NCBI GenBank assembly: GCA_049889415.1
Contig: JBMHDL010000003.1
Span: 492,229-556,228, forward strand
Direction: 5' to 3'
DNA: 64,000 nucleotides
From: JAYQKL01 sp049889415
GTDB taxonomy: Bacteria > Pseudomonadota > Alphaproteobacteria > RS24
The first letter of the stretch is position 1. The number at the start of each line of letters is the position of its first letter. This document shows positions 1 through 8,955 of the stretch, in pieces. The translations under genes and the position numbers were made by a program. Below the pieces are notes generated by a model that did no database searches, was not told the DNA's origin, and saw only the letters and a list, made by a program, of their open reading frames with translations.

Positions 1-434
1 GTCATGATGATGTTTTCATCGCGCCCGAGAATATCAAGCATTTCATGAAAAGCCTCATTGCCGCCTTTTTCTTTCTTTTTAGGCTTGTTGGCGGCCTTGC
101 CGGTGCCGGAACCGCGAAGAACTTTGTAACCAAGATAATAGACGAACGGTGTCAAAAACGCTCCATAGGGGCTGCGCGAAGTCAACACCGTTGACTGATT
201 GGTGATCTGACGGAAAAAGCCCATCGTCACGGGCATGAAATTGCCGTGCCAGACGCCAAGCACAAAGCCCTTTTTATCTTTGTCCAGAGCCTGCATATGC
301 TCCAGACCCATCTGACGACAAGTCGATGTATAACGCAGATAACGATGAAACAAGATCAGCCCCTGCGACATCAACCAAAGCCCCAGACCCGGCCCTGTCG
401 TGTTTTTCTTTTTACCCCTGAAGACTGAAAACAT
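1..434 (-). CDS. DUF374-type lysophospholipid acyltransferase, 3' end cut off by window edge
   Basis: Only the first 144 codons are present; the gene continues past the left edge. Translated on the minus strand it starts MFSVFRGKKK, has a hydrophobic stretch, and then the block GVWHGNFMPV followed by LTSRSPYGAF. That WHG pattern is the acceptor-binding start of the DUF374 branch of the lysophospholipid acyltransferase superfamily, which acylates lipid A or glycerolipid precursors at the inner membrane. A lysine-rich segment (KKKEKGG) lies near residue 120. The start follows the gor stop by only 9 bases, so it is probably the distal gene of the rpiA-gor operon. Family assignment rests on the motif and hydrophobic N-terminus; the exact lipid substrate cannot be read. 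Confidence 0.7.
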   Translation of the reverse strand, partial: MFSVFRGKKKNTTGPGLGLWLMSQGLILFHRYLRYTSTCRQMGLEHMQALDKDKKGFVLGVWHGNFMPVTMGFFRQITNQSTVLTSRSPYGAFLTPFVYYLGYKVLRGSGTGKAANKPKKKEKGGNEAFHEMLDILGRDENIIM

Positions 435-443
435 AATGCTGGA

Positions 444-1793
444 TTACCCCTCCACTGGTTTTTTCATCGTCACCAATTCTTCTGCCGCCGTCGGATGCAC
501 AGCGACGGTTGCATCAAAGTCGGCTTTGGTCGCCCCCATTGTCACGGCAATGCCGAAGGCCTGAATCATCTCGCCACTATCCGGTCCGACAATATGCAGA
601 CCAAGAACCTTGTCACTCGCCTTATCAACCAGAAGTTTCATCAAGGTTTTTTCTTCACTGCCGGACAATGTGTGCTTCATGGGCCGGAACACAGAACGGT
701 AGACATCAACCTCATACTGCTCGCGGGCGGCTTCTTCCGTCAAACCCACCGTTCCGATCGGCGGCTGCGAGAAGACCGCGGTGGGGATGATGGAATGATC
801 GACCTGCTGTGGCGCATTGTTGAAAACAGTTTCAGCAAACGCCGCTCCCTCGCGGATGGCAATCGGGGTGAGTTGGGCGCGATCGGTCACATCACCGACG
901 GCGTAAATGTTATCGACGCTGGTTTGCGAATACGCATCCACCTTGATGGCGCCGTTGGGATGGGTTTCCACCCCGACTCTGTCCAACCCCAATCCGCTGA
1001 CATTCGGAACCCGCCCGGTGGCATACATGACTTGCCCGGCAGACCGGGTGGTGCCGTCCGACAAAGCCACTTCATAGTCTCCAGCCTGCTGTGTAATCGC
1101 TATCACATCCGTGTTGAGCAACACGGTAATGCCTTTTTTAACCATCTCTTCACGTAAATGAGTGCGAATATCAGCGTCGAAGCCACGCATAATTTCCTCA
1201 CCCCGGTAAACCAATGTGACATCAACACCCAGACCATTAAAGATGCCGGCGAATTCAACCGCAATATACCCACCGCCGACAATTATGATTTGTTCCGGCA
1301 AAGCCTCCAGATGAAACGCTTCATTGGAACTGATCGCATATTCAGCGCCGGGAATATCAGGGATAAACGGTGTCGCGCCCGGGGCCAGCAGAATATATTT
1401 TGCCGTTAGCTCACGCCCATCAATCGCAATTGTGTTGCGGTCAAGCAATTCGGCGCACGCCTGGATAATCTCCACACCGGCAGCTTCGGCGTTTTTGATG
1501 TAAATCTTGTTCAGCCGGTCGATTTCGGCATCCTTGTTTGCAACCAGTGTGGGCCAGTCAAAGCTTGTCTCACCGACCGTCCAGCCAAAGCCCTCAGCTT
1601 CATGAAAATCTTCTGCATAGTGACTGGCATAAACAAACAGCTTTTTAGGCACACAGCCACGAATGACACAGGTGCCTCCGACCCTGTATTCCTCTGCCAT
1701 TGCAACTTTGGCACCATGCGTGGCACTCATGCGCGCAGCACGAACTCCGCCGCTTCCAGCCCCGATAACAAATAAATCATAGTCAAAATTCAT
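444..1793 (-). CDS. gor: Glutathione reductase (NADPH)
   Basis: FAD- and NADPH-dependent reduction of glutathione disulfide in the cytoplasm. The 449-residue protein has the N-terminal FAD motif (VIGAGSGGVRAAR, near residues 9-21), the redox disulfide in GGTCVIRGCVPKK (Cys42 and Cys47), an NADPH Rossmann motif (IIIVGGGYIAVEFAG, about 167-181) followed by VYRGEEIMRG, whose arginines fit NADPH preference, and the C-terminal HPTAAEE with the catalytic His433-Glu438 pair. The IRGC form of the redox motif is the one seen in alphaproteobacterial and plant-type reductases rather than the NVGC of lipoamide dehydrogenases. The ATG overlaps the rpiA stop (ATGA), so the two are translationally coupled; pairing with rpiA fits NADPH supply from the pentose phosphate pathway. 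Confidence 0.95.
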   Translation of the reverse strand: MNFDYDLFVIGAGSGGVRAARMSATHGAKVAMAEEYRVGGTCVIRGCVPKKLFVYASHYAEDFHEAEGFGWTVGETSFDWPTLVANKDAEIDRLNKIYIKNAEAAGVEIIQACAELLDRNTIAIDGRELTAKYILLAPGATPFIPDIPGAEYAISSNEAFHLEALPEQIIIVGGGYIAVEFAGIFNGLGVDVTLVYRGEEIMRGFDADIRTHLREEMVKKGITVLLNTDVIAITQQAGDYEVALSDGTTRSAGQVMYATGRVPNVSGLGLDRVGVETHPNGAIKVDAYSQTSVDNIYAVGDVTDRAQLTPIAIREGAAFAETVFNNAPQQVDHSIIPTAVFSQPPIGTVGLTEEAAREQYEVDVYRSVFRPMKHTLSGSEEKTLMKLLVDKASDKVLGLHIVGPDSGEMIQAFGIAVTMGATKADFDATVAVHPTAAEELVTMKKPVEG

Positions 1794-2491
1794 GACACGC
1801 TTTCGATTTCACGGATTTCATCCTGGTAGGCCAGATAAACTTTCGCCGCCATACTGATAAACAAGCCATGTTCCATGACACCGGGTATTTCCAGCAACGC
1901 CGCCGCCAGTGCGGAGGGGTTTTTGATTGCCTCTATCCGACAGTCATAAATCACATGTCCGCTATCGGTTTTAAAAACATTTCCCCCCGCGTCAAGTCGT
2001 AAAGCCAGATCAGGCTTATGACCAGTCTCTTTTAAAACTTCCTTGACGGCTTCAGCACTGGCTTCATGGGCAAAACTGTTCACCTCAACCGGTAATGGAA
2101 ATGCACCCAAGGTTTTGACCCATTTGGTCTCATCGGCAATCACCACCATTCTGCCGGAAGCGGCCGCCACAATTTTTTCCCGCAACAACGCCCCACCCCC
2201 GCCTTTAACGAGATTGAGCGCCGGGTCAATCTCATCGGCGCCATCCACCACCAAATCAAGATGTTTCAATTGCCCCAAATCTGCGAGAGGTATATTAAGG
2301 CTTTCGGCCTGCGCGCGTGTTGCCTCAGAAGTCGGCACACACAGGACATCCAGCCCGGCTTTGACCTTTTCCCCCAAGCCATCAACGAAATAACGCGCAG
2401 TTGACCCGGTTCCAAGGCCCAGTTTCATGCCATTGGTGACCTCTTCCAACGCCTTGAGCGCCGCCTTTTGTTTCATTGCCTCTTGTGACAT
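1790..2491 (-). CDS. rpiA: Ribose-5-phosphate isomerase A
   Basis: Interconverts ribose 5-phosphate and ribulose 5-phosphate in the non-oxidative pentose phosphate pathway. Visible signatures are the phosphate-binding GLGTGSTARYFVDGL near the N-terminus, DGADEID, and the catalytic KGGGGALLREK segment; the 233-residue length is normal for RpiA. The open frame extends about 100 bases further upstream, but I set the start at the ATG giving MSQEAMKQKAAL because an AGAGG ribosome-binding site sits just before it and the upstream extension only covers the 3' end of the preceding gene. It begins 10 bases after the TerB-DnaJ gene and overlaps gor by four bases. Confidence 0.95.
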   Translation of the reverse strand: MSQEAMKQKAALKALEEVTNGMKLGLGTGSTARYFVDGLGEKVKAGLDVLCVPTSEATRAQAESLNIPLADLGQLKHLDLVVDGADEIDPALNLVKGGGGALLREKIVAAASGRMVVIADETKWVKTLGAFPLPVEVNSFAHEASAEAVKEVLKETGHKPDLALRLDAGGNVFKTDSGHVIYDCRIEAIKNPSALAAALLEIPGVMEHGLFISMAAKVYLAYQDEIREIESVS

Positions 2492-2501
2492 CAAATACCT
2501 C

Positions 2502-3203
2502 TTAAATCCCGCGTTCCTGCCTGATAAGCTCCCAGGCATTGTTAATGCCGGCCATACGCGCATTCGACAAATGAATGATTTCCTGCGGCACACCTCTGGC
2601 CTGCAACTGATCGGGATGGTTATCGCGCACCGCCTTCAACCAAGCCTCGCGCACCGTATCATCTCCAACTGATTTGGTGACCCCCAGCACAGCATAAGGG
2701 TCAACAACATCCTCATTATGATGCGCGTGGATGCGATCAAAATCGGTTCTGTCGAGACCAAAAATATCACTGACACGTTTGAGATAAGCCTCCTCAGCCG
2801 GATGCAGATCTCCATCTGAATAGGCGATGTGAAACAGCCCGTCGAGAACATCTTCACAGACCCTCGGATTGTCCTTGAAAATGGATTTGACCTGCCGGGC
2901 ATAAACTTCAAATCCGGCCACATCTTCCTGCGCGAGCTTATAAACCCGCTCAACATTTTTCTGTTCGCGGTCCGGTACACGGCAAATCTGGTAAAAAGCG
3001 TTCACTTCAGCAGGCGAGACCATGCCGTCGGCCTTCGCCATTTTTGCAGACAGGGCAATCAAGGCAATGGTGAAGGCAACATCGCGTTCCAGTTCCTTGT
3101 CCACCAGTAGATGCCCAGCAACCGCTCCGGCAACCGCTCCGACGGGACCGGCCACGTATGCACCGGCGACACCTCCAGCAATTTTGCCCCAAATCGACAA
3201 CAC
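2502..3203 (-). CDS. DjlA-like co-chaperone: TerB domain plus C-terminal J domain
   Basis: A 233-residue protein in three parts. Residues 1-35 are Gly/Ala-rich and hydrophobic (a membrane-associating hairpin like that of DjlA). Residues about 40-150 form an acidic helical TerB-like domain (ALSAKMAKADGMVSPAEV, then a second AYSDGDLHPAE repeat). Residues about 168-233 are a J domain with the HPD tripeptide (RDNHPDQL) that stimulates the ATPase of DnaK. This is the DjlA architecture, although the protein is shorter than enterobacterial DjlA. It is the first gene of an apparent operon with rpiA and gor, a pairing that gives no functional clue. Target proteins are unknown. Confidence 0.85.
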   Translation of the reverse strand: MLSIWGKIAGGVAGAYVAGPVGAVAGAVAGHLLVDKELERDVAFTIALIALSAKMAKADGMVSPAEVNAFYQICRVPDREQKNVERVYKLAQEDVAGFEVYARQVKSIFKDNPRVCEDVLDGLFHIAYSDGDLHPAEEAYLKRVSDIFGLDRTDFDRIHAHHNEDVVDPYAVLGVTKSVGDDTVREAWLKAVRDNHPDQLQARGVPQEIIHLSNARMAGINNAWELIRQERGI

Positions 3204-3290
3204 CGGCTCCCTTTATTCTGATGCACGGAGCATAAATGAATCGCCCGGGCAGAGCGAGTGAAACTTCAGGATTTTAATGCCACGGGAGTC

Positions 3291-6200
3291 TCAGGGCTTG
3301 TAGGACAGGATCGGGGACAGCCATTTTTCGCAGATTGCAACATCCATGCCCTTGCGTGCGGCATAGTCCTCAACTTGATCACGGTTAATCTTGCCAACCC
3401 CGAAATACTGGCTGTCCGGATGGCTGAAATACAGGCCCGACACCGCGGCACCCGGCCACATGGCAAAACTTTCGGTCAATTCAACGCCGATTGCATCAGT
3501 GGCGTCCAGCAGCTCAAACAAGGTCTCTTTCTCGGTATGGTCCGGTTGTGCTGGATAGCCGGGCGCCGGGCGGATGCCGTTATATTCCTCCCGGATCAAA
3601 GCCTCATTGTCGAGAGCCTCTTCGGGTGCATATCCCCAATATTGGGTGCGGACAAGCTGGTGCATCCGCTCCGCAAACGCCTCCGCCAGTCGGTCAGCAA
3701 GGGCTTTTGACATGATGGCGCTGTAATCGTCGCCAGCCTCTTCAAATTTTTTGGCGACATCATCCTCACCATGACCGGACGTCACGGCAAAGCCGCCAAT
3801 ATAATCCGGAGCAACATCTACGGGCGCAATAAAATCTGCTAGGGCAAAATTGGCGCGGCCGTTTTTACGCTCCATCTGCTGACGCAGACTGTGCAGGCGC
3901 CTCATTTCAGACTGGCGGTTTTCATCCTCATAAATAATGATGTCATCACCGTCACGCGCCGCCGGCCAGAAGCCGATCACAGCCTTGCAGGTCAGCCACT
4001 TCTCCTCAATCATTTGATCCAGCATGTCCTGGGCGTCCTTGAACAGATTGGTCGCCGCTTCCCCGACCACATTATCGGTCAATATCGCCGGATAGGTGCC
4101 ATGCAGATCCCAGCTTTGGAAGAAGGGTGTCCAGTCAATGAAGTCACGCAGGTCCTCAGCAGGATAATCCTCGAACACTTTGGTTCCGAGGAAGCTGGGC
4201 CGCACCGGTGTGTGCTGTGAAAAGTCTGCGGCAAAAGCATTTTCCTGCGCGGCAGCCAATGGCACGCGCTTGGCGGTTTCACGCCCTCTGGCATGAGCCG
4301 TCGCCATATTTTCATAATCTGCGCGGATTTGCGCCTTATAGTCATCGCCTTTTTCCTCAGACAGCAAGGTTGAGGCGACTCCGACGGCGCGACTGGCATC
4401 GGTGACGTAAATGGCCTGTCCGCGTGAATAATTGGGATTGATTTTGACAGCCGTATGGACTTTGGATGTGGTCGCACCGCCAATCAGTAATGGGATGTCA
4501 AACTCCTGCCGCTCCATCTCAGCTGCGACATGGCACATTTCATCAAGGCTCGGCGTAATCAGCCCGGACAGACCGATAATATCAACATTCTCTTCTTTGG
4601 CCTTTTCCAGAATATCCGCGGCCGGAACCATGACGCCCATGTCAATGACTTCATAATTGTTGCATTGCAACACAACTCCGACAATGTTCTTGCCGATGTC
4701 GTGCACGTCGCCCTTTACAGTCGCCATCAACACCTTTCCGGCATTGGCTACCTTATCGGCACCACTCTGCTTCTTCTCTTCCTCCATGAAAGGCTCGAGA
4801 TAAGCCACGGCCTTTTTCATGACCCTGGCGGACTTAACAACTTGCGGTAGAAACATCTTTCCTTCACCGAACAAGTCACCGACGACATTCATGCCATCCA
4901 TTAACGGGCCTTCGATGATATGCAAAGGCCGTTCATATTGCTGGCGCGCCTCTTCCACGTCCTCTTCCGCATAATCTCCGATGCCATTGACCAGCGCATG
5001 TTCCAACCGCTTTTCAATCGGAAGTTCCCGCCAGCTGAGATCAACAACCCGGGCCTCCCCTTTTTGACCGCGATATTTTTCAGCGATTTCAAGCAACCGG
5101 TCTGTGCCGTCATTTCTGCGGTTGAGCAACACATCTTCAACAGCCTCGCGCAAGGGAGCATCAATATCCTGATAAATGGCAAGCTGACCGGCATTCACAA
5201 TGCCCATATCCATGCCCTGCCCGATGGCATGATACAGAAAGGCGGAGTGCATGGCCTCGCGCACCGGTTCATTGCCGCGAAACGAAAAGGAAATGTTCGA
5301 TACTCCGCCGGAAACATGGGCATGGGGCAGGTTTTCACGGATCCGGGCTGTGGCTTCTATGAAGTCCTTGCCGTAATTGTCATGCTCTTCAATGCCGGTC
5401 GCAACGGCAAAAATATTCGGATCGAAAATAATGTCTTCGGGCGGAAAACCGACCTTTTCCGTCAGCAATTTATAGGACCGTTCGCAAATCTCAAACTTGC
5501 GATCGGCCGTGTCCGCCTGCCCATCTTCGTCAAACGCCATGACAATGACAGCCGCGCCGAATTTCTGGCACGTCCGGGCCTGTGATAGAAACGCCTCCTC
5601 CCCCTCTTTCAGGGAAATCGAATTGACGACAGCCTTACCCTGAACGCATTTCAACCCAGCCTCAATGATTGACCATTTGGAACTGTCAATCATGACCGGC
5701 ACTTTGGCGATATCCGGTTCGGCGGCGATCAAATTCAAAAAGCGCACCATCGCCGCTTCAGAGTCGAGCATTCCCTCATCCATATTGATATCGATGATCT
5801 GCGCCCCGTTCTCAACCTGCTGACGGGCCACATCCAGCGCCGTCTCATAATCTTCTTCCGTAATTAACCGGCGGAATTTTGCCGAGCCGGTCACATTGGT
5901 GCGCTCGCCGACATTGACGAAAGGAATATCATCGGTCAGGACAAACGGCTCAAGACCTGATAATTTCAGCCGCCGTTCCTGCTTGATAATCTCTCTTGGC
6001 CCATGATTGGCGGCCGCATCAGCAATCGCGGCAATGTGAGCCGGCGTCGTGCCACAACAGCCACCGAGTATATTCACCAACCCGGCTTCGGCAAATTCAC
6101 CGACAACGGCAGACATCTGTTCGGGCAACTCATCATACTCCCCGAATTCATTCGGCAGACCGGCATTCGGGTAGATACAGATGTTGGTGTCCGCCACTTT

Positions 6201-6998
6201 GGAAATTTCGGCAACATAGGGACGCATGTCCGCTGCCCCCAAGGCACAGTTCAAACCAACGGCAAAAGGTTTGGCATGGCGCAAAGATGTCCAGAACGCT
6301 TCCGTTGTCTGGCCCGATAAGGTGCGACCGGAACGGTCGGTAATGGTACCAGAAACTATCAATGGCAAAGTGATCCCGGTTTCCTCAAAAACATCCTGAA
6401 CGGCATGGACCGCCGCCTTTGCGTTCAAGGTGTCAAAAATGGTTTCAATCAGGATGAGGTCAGCCCCGCCATCCATCAAACCACGGGCCGCCTCCATATA
6501 TGCGCTGTGCAATTCATCATAGGTGACATTGCGGTGGCCGGGATCATTCACATCCGGTGATATGGACGCCGTGCGGTTGGTCGGCCCGATTGCACCCGCC
6601 ACATAACGTGGGCGCGAGGGGTCCTTTTCCTCAAAAACATCACAGGCTTGTCGCGCCACGCGGGCACCTTCAAAATTCAGATCATAGGCTGCTAACTGCA
6701 AATCATAATCAGCCTGCGCGATGGTGGTTGAGGAAAAGGTGTTGGTCTCAACGATATCGCTGCCGGCATCCAAAAACGCAGCATGAATTTCCGCAATCAC
6801 ATCCGGACGGGTCAAAGACAGCAGATCATTATTCCCCATCAAATCCATATGATGATCGGCGAACCGCTCCCCCCGGAAGTCTGTTTCCTGCAAATCATAG
6901 CCTTGGATCATGGTGCCCATGGCACCATCCAGCATCAGGATCCGTTGGGTAATGTGCTCATGAAGCGCTTCAATTCTGGTTTCACGTGTCCAGGGCAT
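3291..6998 (-). CDS. metH: Cobalamin-dependent methionine synthase
   Basis: Transfers the methyl group of 5-methyltetrahydrofolate to homocysteine through B12. At 1235 residues it is full length with all four modules. The homocysteine-binding barrel (about 1-330) contains the zinc-ligand segments NCALGAADM and GGCCGTTPAH. The pterin-binding barrel (about 345-620) has FVNVGERTNVTGS. The cap and B12 modules (about 650-890) contain the cobalt-ligand motif DVHDIGKNIVGV (DxHxxG). The reactivation domain (about 910-1235) has RPAPGYPAQPDH for AdoMet binding. The start codon lies inside the 3' end of metF (17-base overlap), so the two are cotranscribed and coupled. The single-chain form differs from some alphaproteobacteria, where MetH is split into two genes. 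Control by the upstream regulator is likely. Confidence 0.97.
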   Translation of the reverse strand: MPWTRETRIEALHEHITQRILMLDGAMGTMIQGYDLQETDFRGERFADHHMDLMGNNDLLSLTRPDVIAEIHAAFLDAGSDIVETNTFSSTTIAQADYDLQLAAYDLNFEGARVARQACDVFEEKDPSRPRYVAGAIGPTNRTASISPDVNDPGHRNVTYDELHSAYMEAARGLMDGGADLILIETIFDTLNAKAAVHAVQDVFEETGITLPLIVSGTITDRSGRTLSGQTTEAFWTSLRHAKPFAVGLNCALGAADMRPYVAEISKVADTNICIYPNAGLPNEFGEYDELPEQMSAVVGEFAEAGLVNILGGCCGTTPAHIAAIADAAANHGPREIIKQERRLKLSGLEPFVLTDDIPFVNVGERTNVTGSAKFRRLITEEDYETALDVARQQVENGAQIIDINMDEGMLDSEAAMVRFLNLIAAEPDIAKVPVMIDSSKWSIIEAGLKCVQGKAVVNSISLKEGEEAFLSQARTCQKFGAAVIVMAFDEDGQADTADRKFEICERSYKLLTEKVGFPPEDIIFDPNIFAVATGIEEHDNYGKDFIEATARIRENLPHAHVSGGVSNISFSFRGNEPVREAMHSAFLYHAIGQGMDMGIVNAGQLAIYQDIDAPLREAVEDVLLNRRNDGTDRLLEIAEKYRGQKGEARVVDLSWRELPIEKRLEHALVNGIGDYAEEDVEEARQQYERPLHIIEGPLMDGMNVVGDLFGEGKMFLPQVVKSARVMKKAVAYLEPFMEEEKKQSGADKVANAGKVLMATVKGDVHDIGKNIVGVVLQCNNYEVIDMGVMVPAADILEKAKEENVDIIGLSGLITPSLDEMCHVAAEMERQEFDIPLLIGGATTSKVHTAVKINPNYSRGQAIYVTDASRAVGVASTLLSEEKGDDYKAQIRADYENMATAHARGRETAKRVPLAAAQENAFAADFSQHTPVRPSFLGTKVFEDYPAEDLRDFIDWTPFFQSWDLHGTYPAILTDNVVGEAATNLFKDAQDMLDQMIEEKWLTCKAVIGFWPAARDGDDIIIYEDENRQSEMRRLHSLRQQMERKNGRANFALADFIAPVDVAPDYIGGFAVTSGHGEDDVAKKFEEAGDDYSAIMSKALADRLAEAFAERMHQLVRTQYWGYAPEEALDNEALIREEYNGIRPAPGYPAQPDHTEKETLFELLDATDAIGVELTESFAMWPGAAVSGLYFSHPDSQYFGVGKINRDQVEDYAARKGMDVAICEKWLSPILSYKP

Positions 6999-7833
6999 GA
7001 CAATCCATTCCCAAAATGCGGCAAACCGCGAAGGTCAAATCAGCCTGGTTTAAGGTGTAAAAATGCAAGTGGTCAAAACCTTCTGCTACAAGCCGACGGC
7101 ATTGGTCAACGGCCACCGTTGCGGCAATTTTACGCCGCGTCCCCTCGTCATCATCCAGACCGGCAAAGCAGTCAATCAGGTGCTGCGGCACGCTTGTATT
7201 GCATTTTTCTGCCATCCGCAGAACACCCTTGAAATTTGTTGTTGGCATAATGCCCGGCAAAACAGGAATAGACACACCAGCGGCGGCCAACTTGTCACGA
7301 AACCGCAAATGGTGATCCGTGTCGAACACGAATTGGGTGATGGCCCGGCTTGCACCGGCGTCTACCTTGGCCTTGAGCAAATCAATATCAGCATCCAGAC
7401 TGGCTGACTCCGGGTGCTTTTCGGGATAGGCACTCACTGTAATGTCAAACCCGCCGCGTTTTGCAATGGCCGCCACCAGCTCCACAGATCCGGTATAACC
7501 GTCCGGATGCGGCTTGAACGCCCCCATATCCGGCATATCACCCCGTAGCGCGACAATGTGCTTTACGCCAGCTTGAGCATAGGCATCTATGACCTCATCC
7601 ACATCTGAACGCGTGGCTGATACGCAGGTCAAATGCGCGGCAGGTTTCAGCTCGGTCTCCTGCACCAATCGTTTCACGCAATCATGAGTGCGTTCGCGTG
7701 TCGTGCCGCCGGCGCCGTAGGTTACAGACACAAAATCAGGTCCCAAAGGGGCCAGCCGTTCTATGGCACGCCAAAGGTTTTCATTGGATTTTTCCGTTTT
7801 CGGCGGAAAAAATTCAAAGGAATAGTGGGTCAC
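6982..7833 (-). CDS. metF: 5,10-methylenetetrahydrofolate reductase
   Basis: Makes 5-methyltetrahydrofolate, the methyl donor used by MetH. The 283-residue barrel opens with YSFEFFPPKTEKS, the FFPPK motif with the catalytic glutamate, and carries SVTYGAGGTTRERT and HIVALRGDMPD, all standard for the flavin-dependent bacterial enzyme. The ATG overlaps the stop of the regulator gene (ATGA) and the 3' end overlaps metH, so regulator, metF and metH form one tight transcription unit for the methyl cycle. Confidence 0.96.
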   Translation of the reverse strand: MTHYSFEFFPPKTEKSNENLWRAIERLAPLGPDFVSVTYGAGGTTRERTHDCVKRLVQETELKPAAHLTCVSATRSDVDEVIDAYAQAGVKHIVALRGDMPDMGAFKPHPDGYTGSVELVAAIAKRGGFDITVSAYPEKHPESASLDADIDLLKAKVDAGASRAITQFVFDTDHHLRFRDKLAAAGVSIPVLPGIMPTTNFKGVLRMAEKCNTSVPQHLIDCFAGLDDDEGTRRKIAATVAVDQCRRLVAEGFDHLHFYTLNQADLTFAVCRILGMDCHALDT

Positions 7834-8816
7834 CCTGCCGTCTCCATAGGCTGAAGGTCACTGTTTTCGGTAGTTTTTTTTCGGCCCGACCAAAGATAAA
7901 CCGACAGACCGCCATCCCCGTCGTGCGTATCATTTTCAAGCAAAAGCGGGCGCTTTACCTCAATGCCCGCATCCTGCAACAAATGAACAATCTCCTGCTC
8001 AGTAAAACCGAGACGGCGATGCGCATGCTCCTCGCGTAAATTTTCGTGATTGTGCGGGGCAAAGTCGGCAATAATTAAAGTGCCTCCAGGACGCAAAATA
8101 CGAGTCGCTTCAAAAATGACCGCAGCCGGATCCTCAAGAAAATGCAGCACTTGATGCATAAGCACCAAATCTGCTTCGCCGTTATTCAGGGGCAAATTGG
8201 TGATGTCACCCAGGCGAACCTGGCAATGCGGCATCTCGGCATGATCAAGATTTGCACGCGCCAATGATAACATGTCGGCATTGGCGTCAAAGCCGACTCC
8301 TTTTTCAGCCAGTTCACCAAACAGTTCAAGCATGCGTCCGGTGCCCGTGCCCAAATCAACCAAATTGGCAAAGCTTCTGTCGCCAACCAAATCTAGCATG
8401 GCACGTTCTATGGTTTCGTCAGCCACATGCAGGGCGCGCAGGCGCCCCCAATTGGCGGCATTGACCGTGAAATAATTCTGTGCGGCCTGGGCGCGTTGAG
8501 CCCTGACCCCCTCCAGGCGCTCGCAGTCACGCAAAAAAACTGGATCATTTTTGGGCAACAAGTTCACAAGGTTACGGGCCAGTTGCGCCACCTCTCCTGT
8601 CTCCGCAATCCGGTAAAACACCCAACTGCCTTCCGGAAACCGCGTTATCAGGCCAGAGTCCGTCATCAGTTTCAGATGTCTGCTGATCCGAGGCTGGCTT
8701 TGCCCAAGAATCTGCGTCAGTTCCTTCACGGTCAGTTCACCCTGAGCGAGAACGGCCAGCAATCTCAAACGGGTCTGCTCCCCGGCTGCACGCAATGCGG
8801 TTAAAAGACGTTCCAT
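7830..8816 (-). CDS. sahR: ArsR-family regulator fused to a SAM-dependent methyltransferase domain (SahR type)
   Basis: Residues about 1-95 are a winged helix of the ArsR family (GELTVKELTQILGQSQPRIS is the recognition region). After a linker, residues about 130-320 form a class I methyltransferase fold (VDLGTGTGRMLELF as motif I, then VGFDANADML, and LVLMHQVLHFL). SahR regulators of proteobacteria control the methionine/SAM cycle and respond to S-adenosylhomocysteine; the fused domain could serve as the sensor (inference). I place the start at the second ATG (MERLLTAL) because GGAG lies six bases before it, while the first in-frame ATG four codons upstream has no ribosome-binding site. It is the first gene of the metF-metH operon and is preceded by an inverted repeat, so autoregulation is likely. 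No metalloregulatory cysteine pair is seen. Confidence 0.87.
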   Translation of the reverse strand: MERLLTALRAAGEQTRLRLLAVLAQGELTVKELTQILGQSQPRISRHLKLMTDSGLITRFPEGSWVFYRIAETGEVAQLARNLVNLLPKNDPVFLRDCERLEGVRAQRAQAAQNYFTVNAANWGRLRALHVADETIERAMLDLVGDRSFANLVDLGTGTGRMLELFGELAEKGVGFDANADMLSLARANLDHAEMPHCQVRLGDITNLPLNNGEADLVLMHQVLHFLEDPAAVIFEATRILRPGGTLIIADFAPHNHENLREEHAHRRLGFTEQEIVHLLQDAGIEVKRPLLLENDTHDGDGGLSVYLWSGRKKTTENSDLQPMETAG

Positions 8817-8831
8817 CAATATCTCCATTAG

Positions 8832-8851
8832 ATATAAACATATCTTTATAT
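8832..8851. promoter_or_regulatory. Putative SahR operator, 20-base inverted repeat
   Basis: Read on the plus strand it is ATATAAA-CATATC-TTTATAT: two perfect 7-base arms around a 6-base centre. It lies 16 bases before the regulator start codon. Directly upstream, bases 8850-8855 read TATAAT on the minus strand, a good candidate -10 box, so a protein bound here would cover the transcription start. AT-rich palindromes of this kind precede SahR-controlled methionine-cycle genes in alphaproteobacteria. Site geometry is seen; the protein assignment is inference. Confidence 0.75.
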
Positions 8852-8888
8852 TATAAATAAAGTCTTATCAAGATTATCTTTTAATTTT

Positions 8889-8917
8889 TTCAAACCGCCC
8901 TATTTTTGCACTATACT
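8889..8917 (+). promoter_or_regulatory. Candidate sigma-70 promoter of mlaA-mlaC
   Basis: TTCAAA at 8889-8894 and TATACT at 8912-8917 are separated by 17 bases, four and five matches to the consensus boxes. Transcription would start near 8924, about 30 bases before the mlaA ATG. It is the best such pair in the gap between the two divergent operons. Confidence 0.5.
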
Positions 8918-8955
8918 CAGCTATTCTCAGTGCAATTAGCAATAAGAGTTCCACA

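Noticed and set aside
495..1157. A 220-residue plus-strand open frame in the gor gene
   Set aside because: Shadow of gor. The minus-strand product carries all glutathione reductase active-site motifs.
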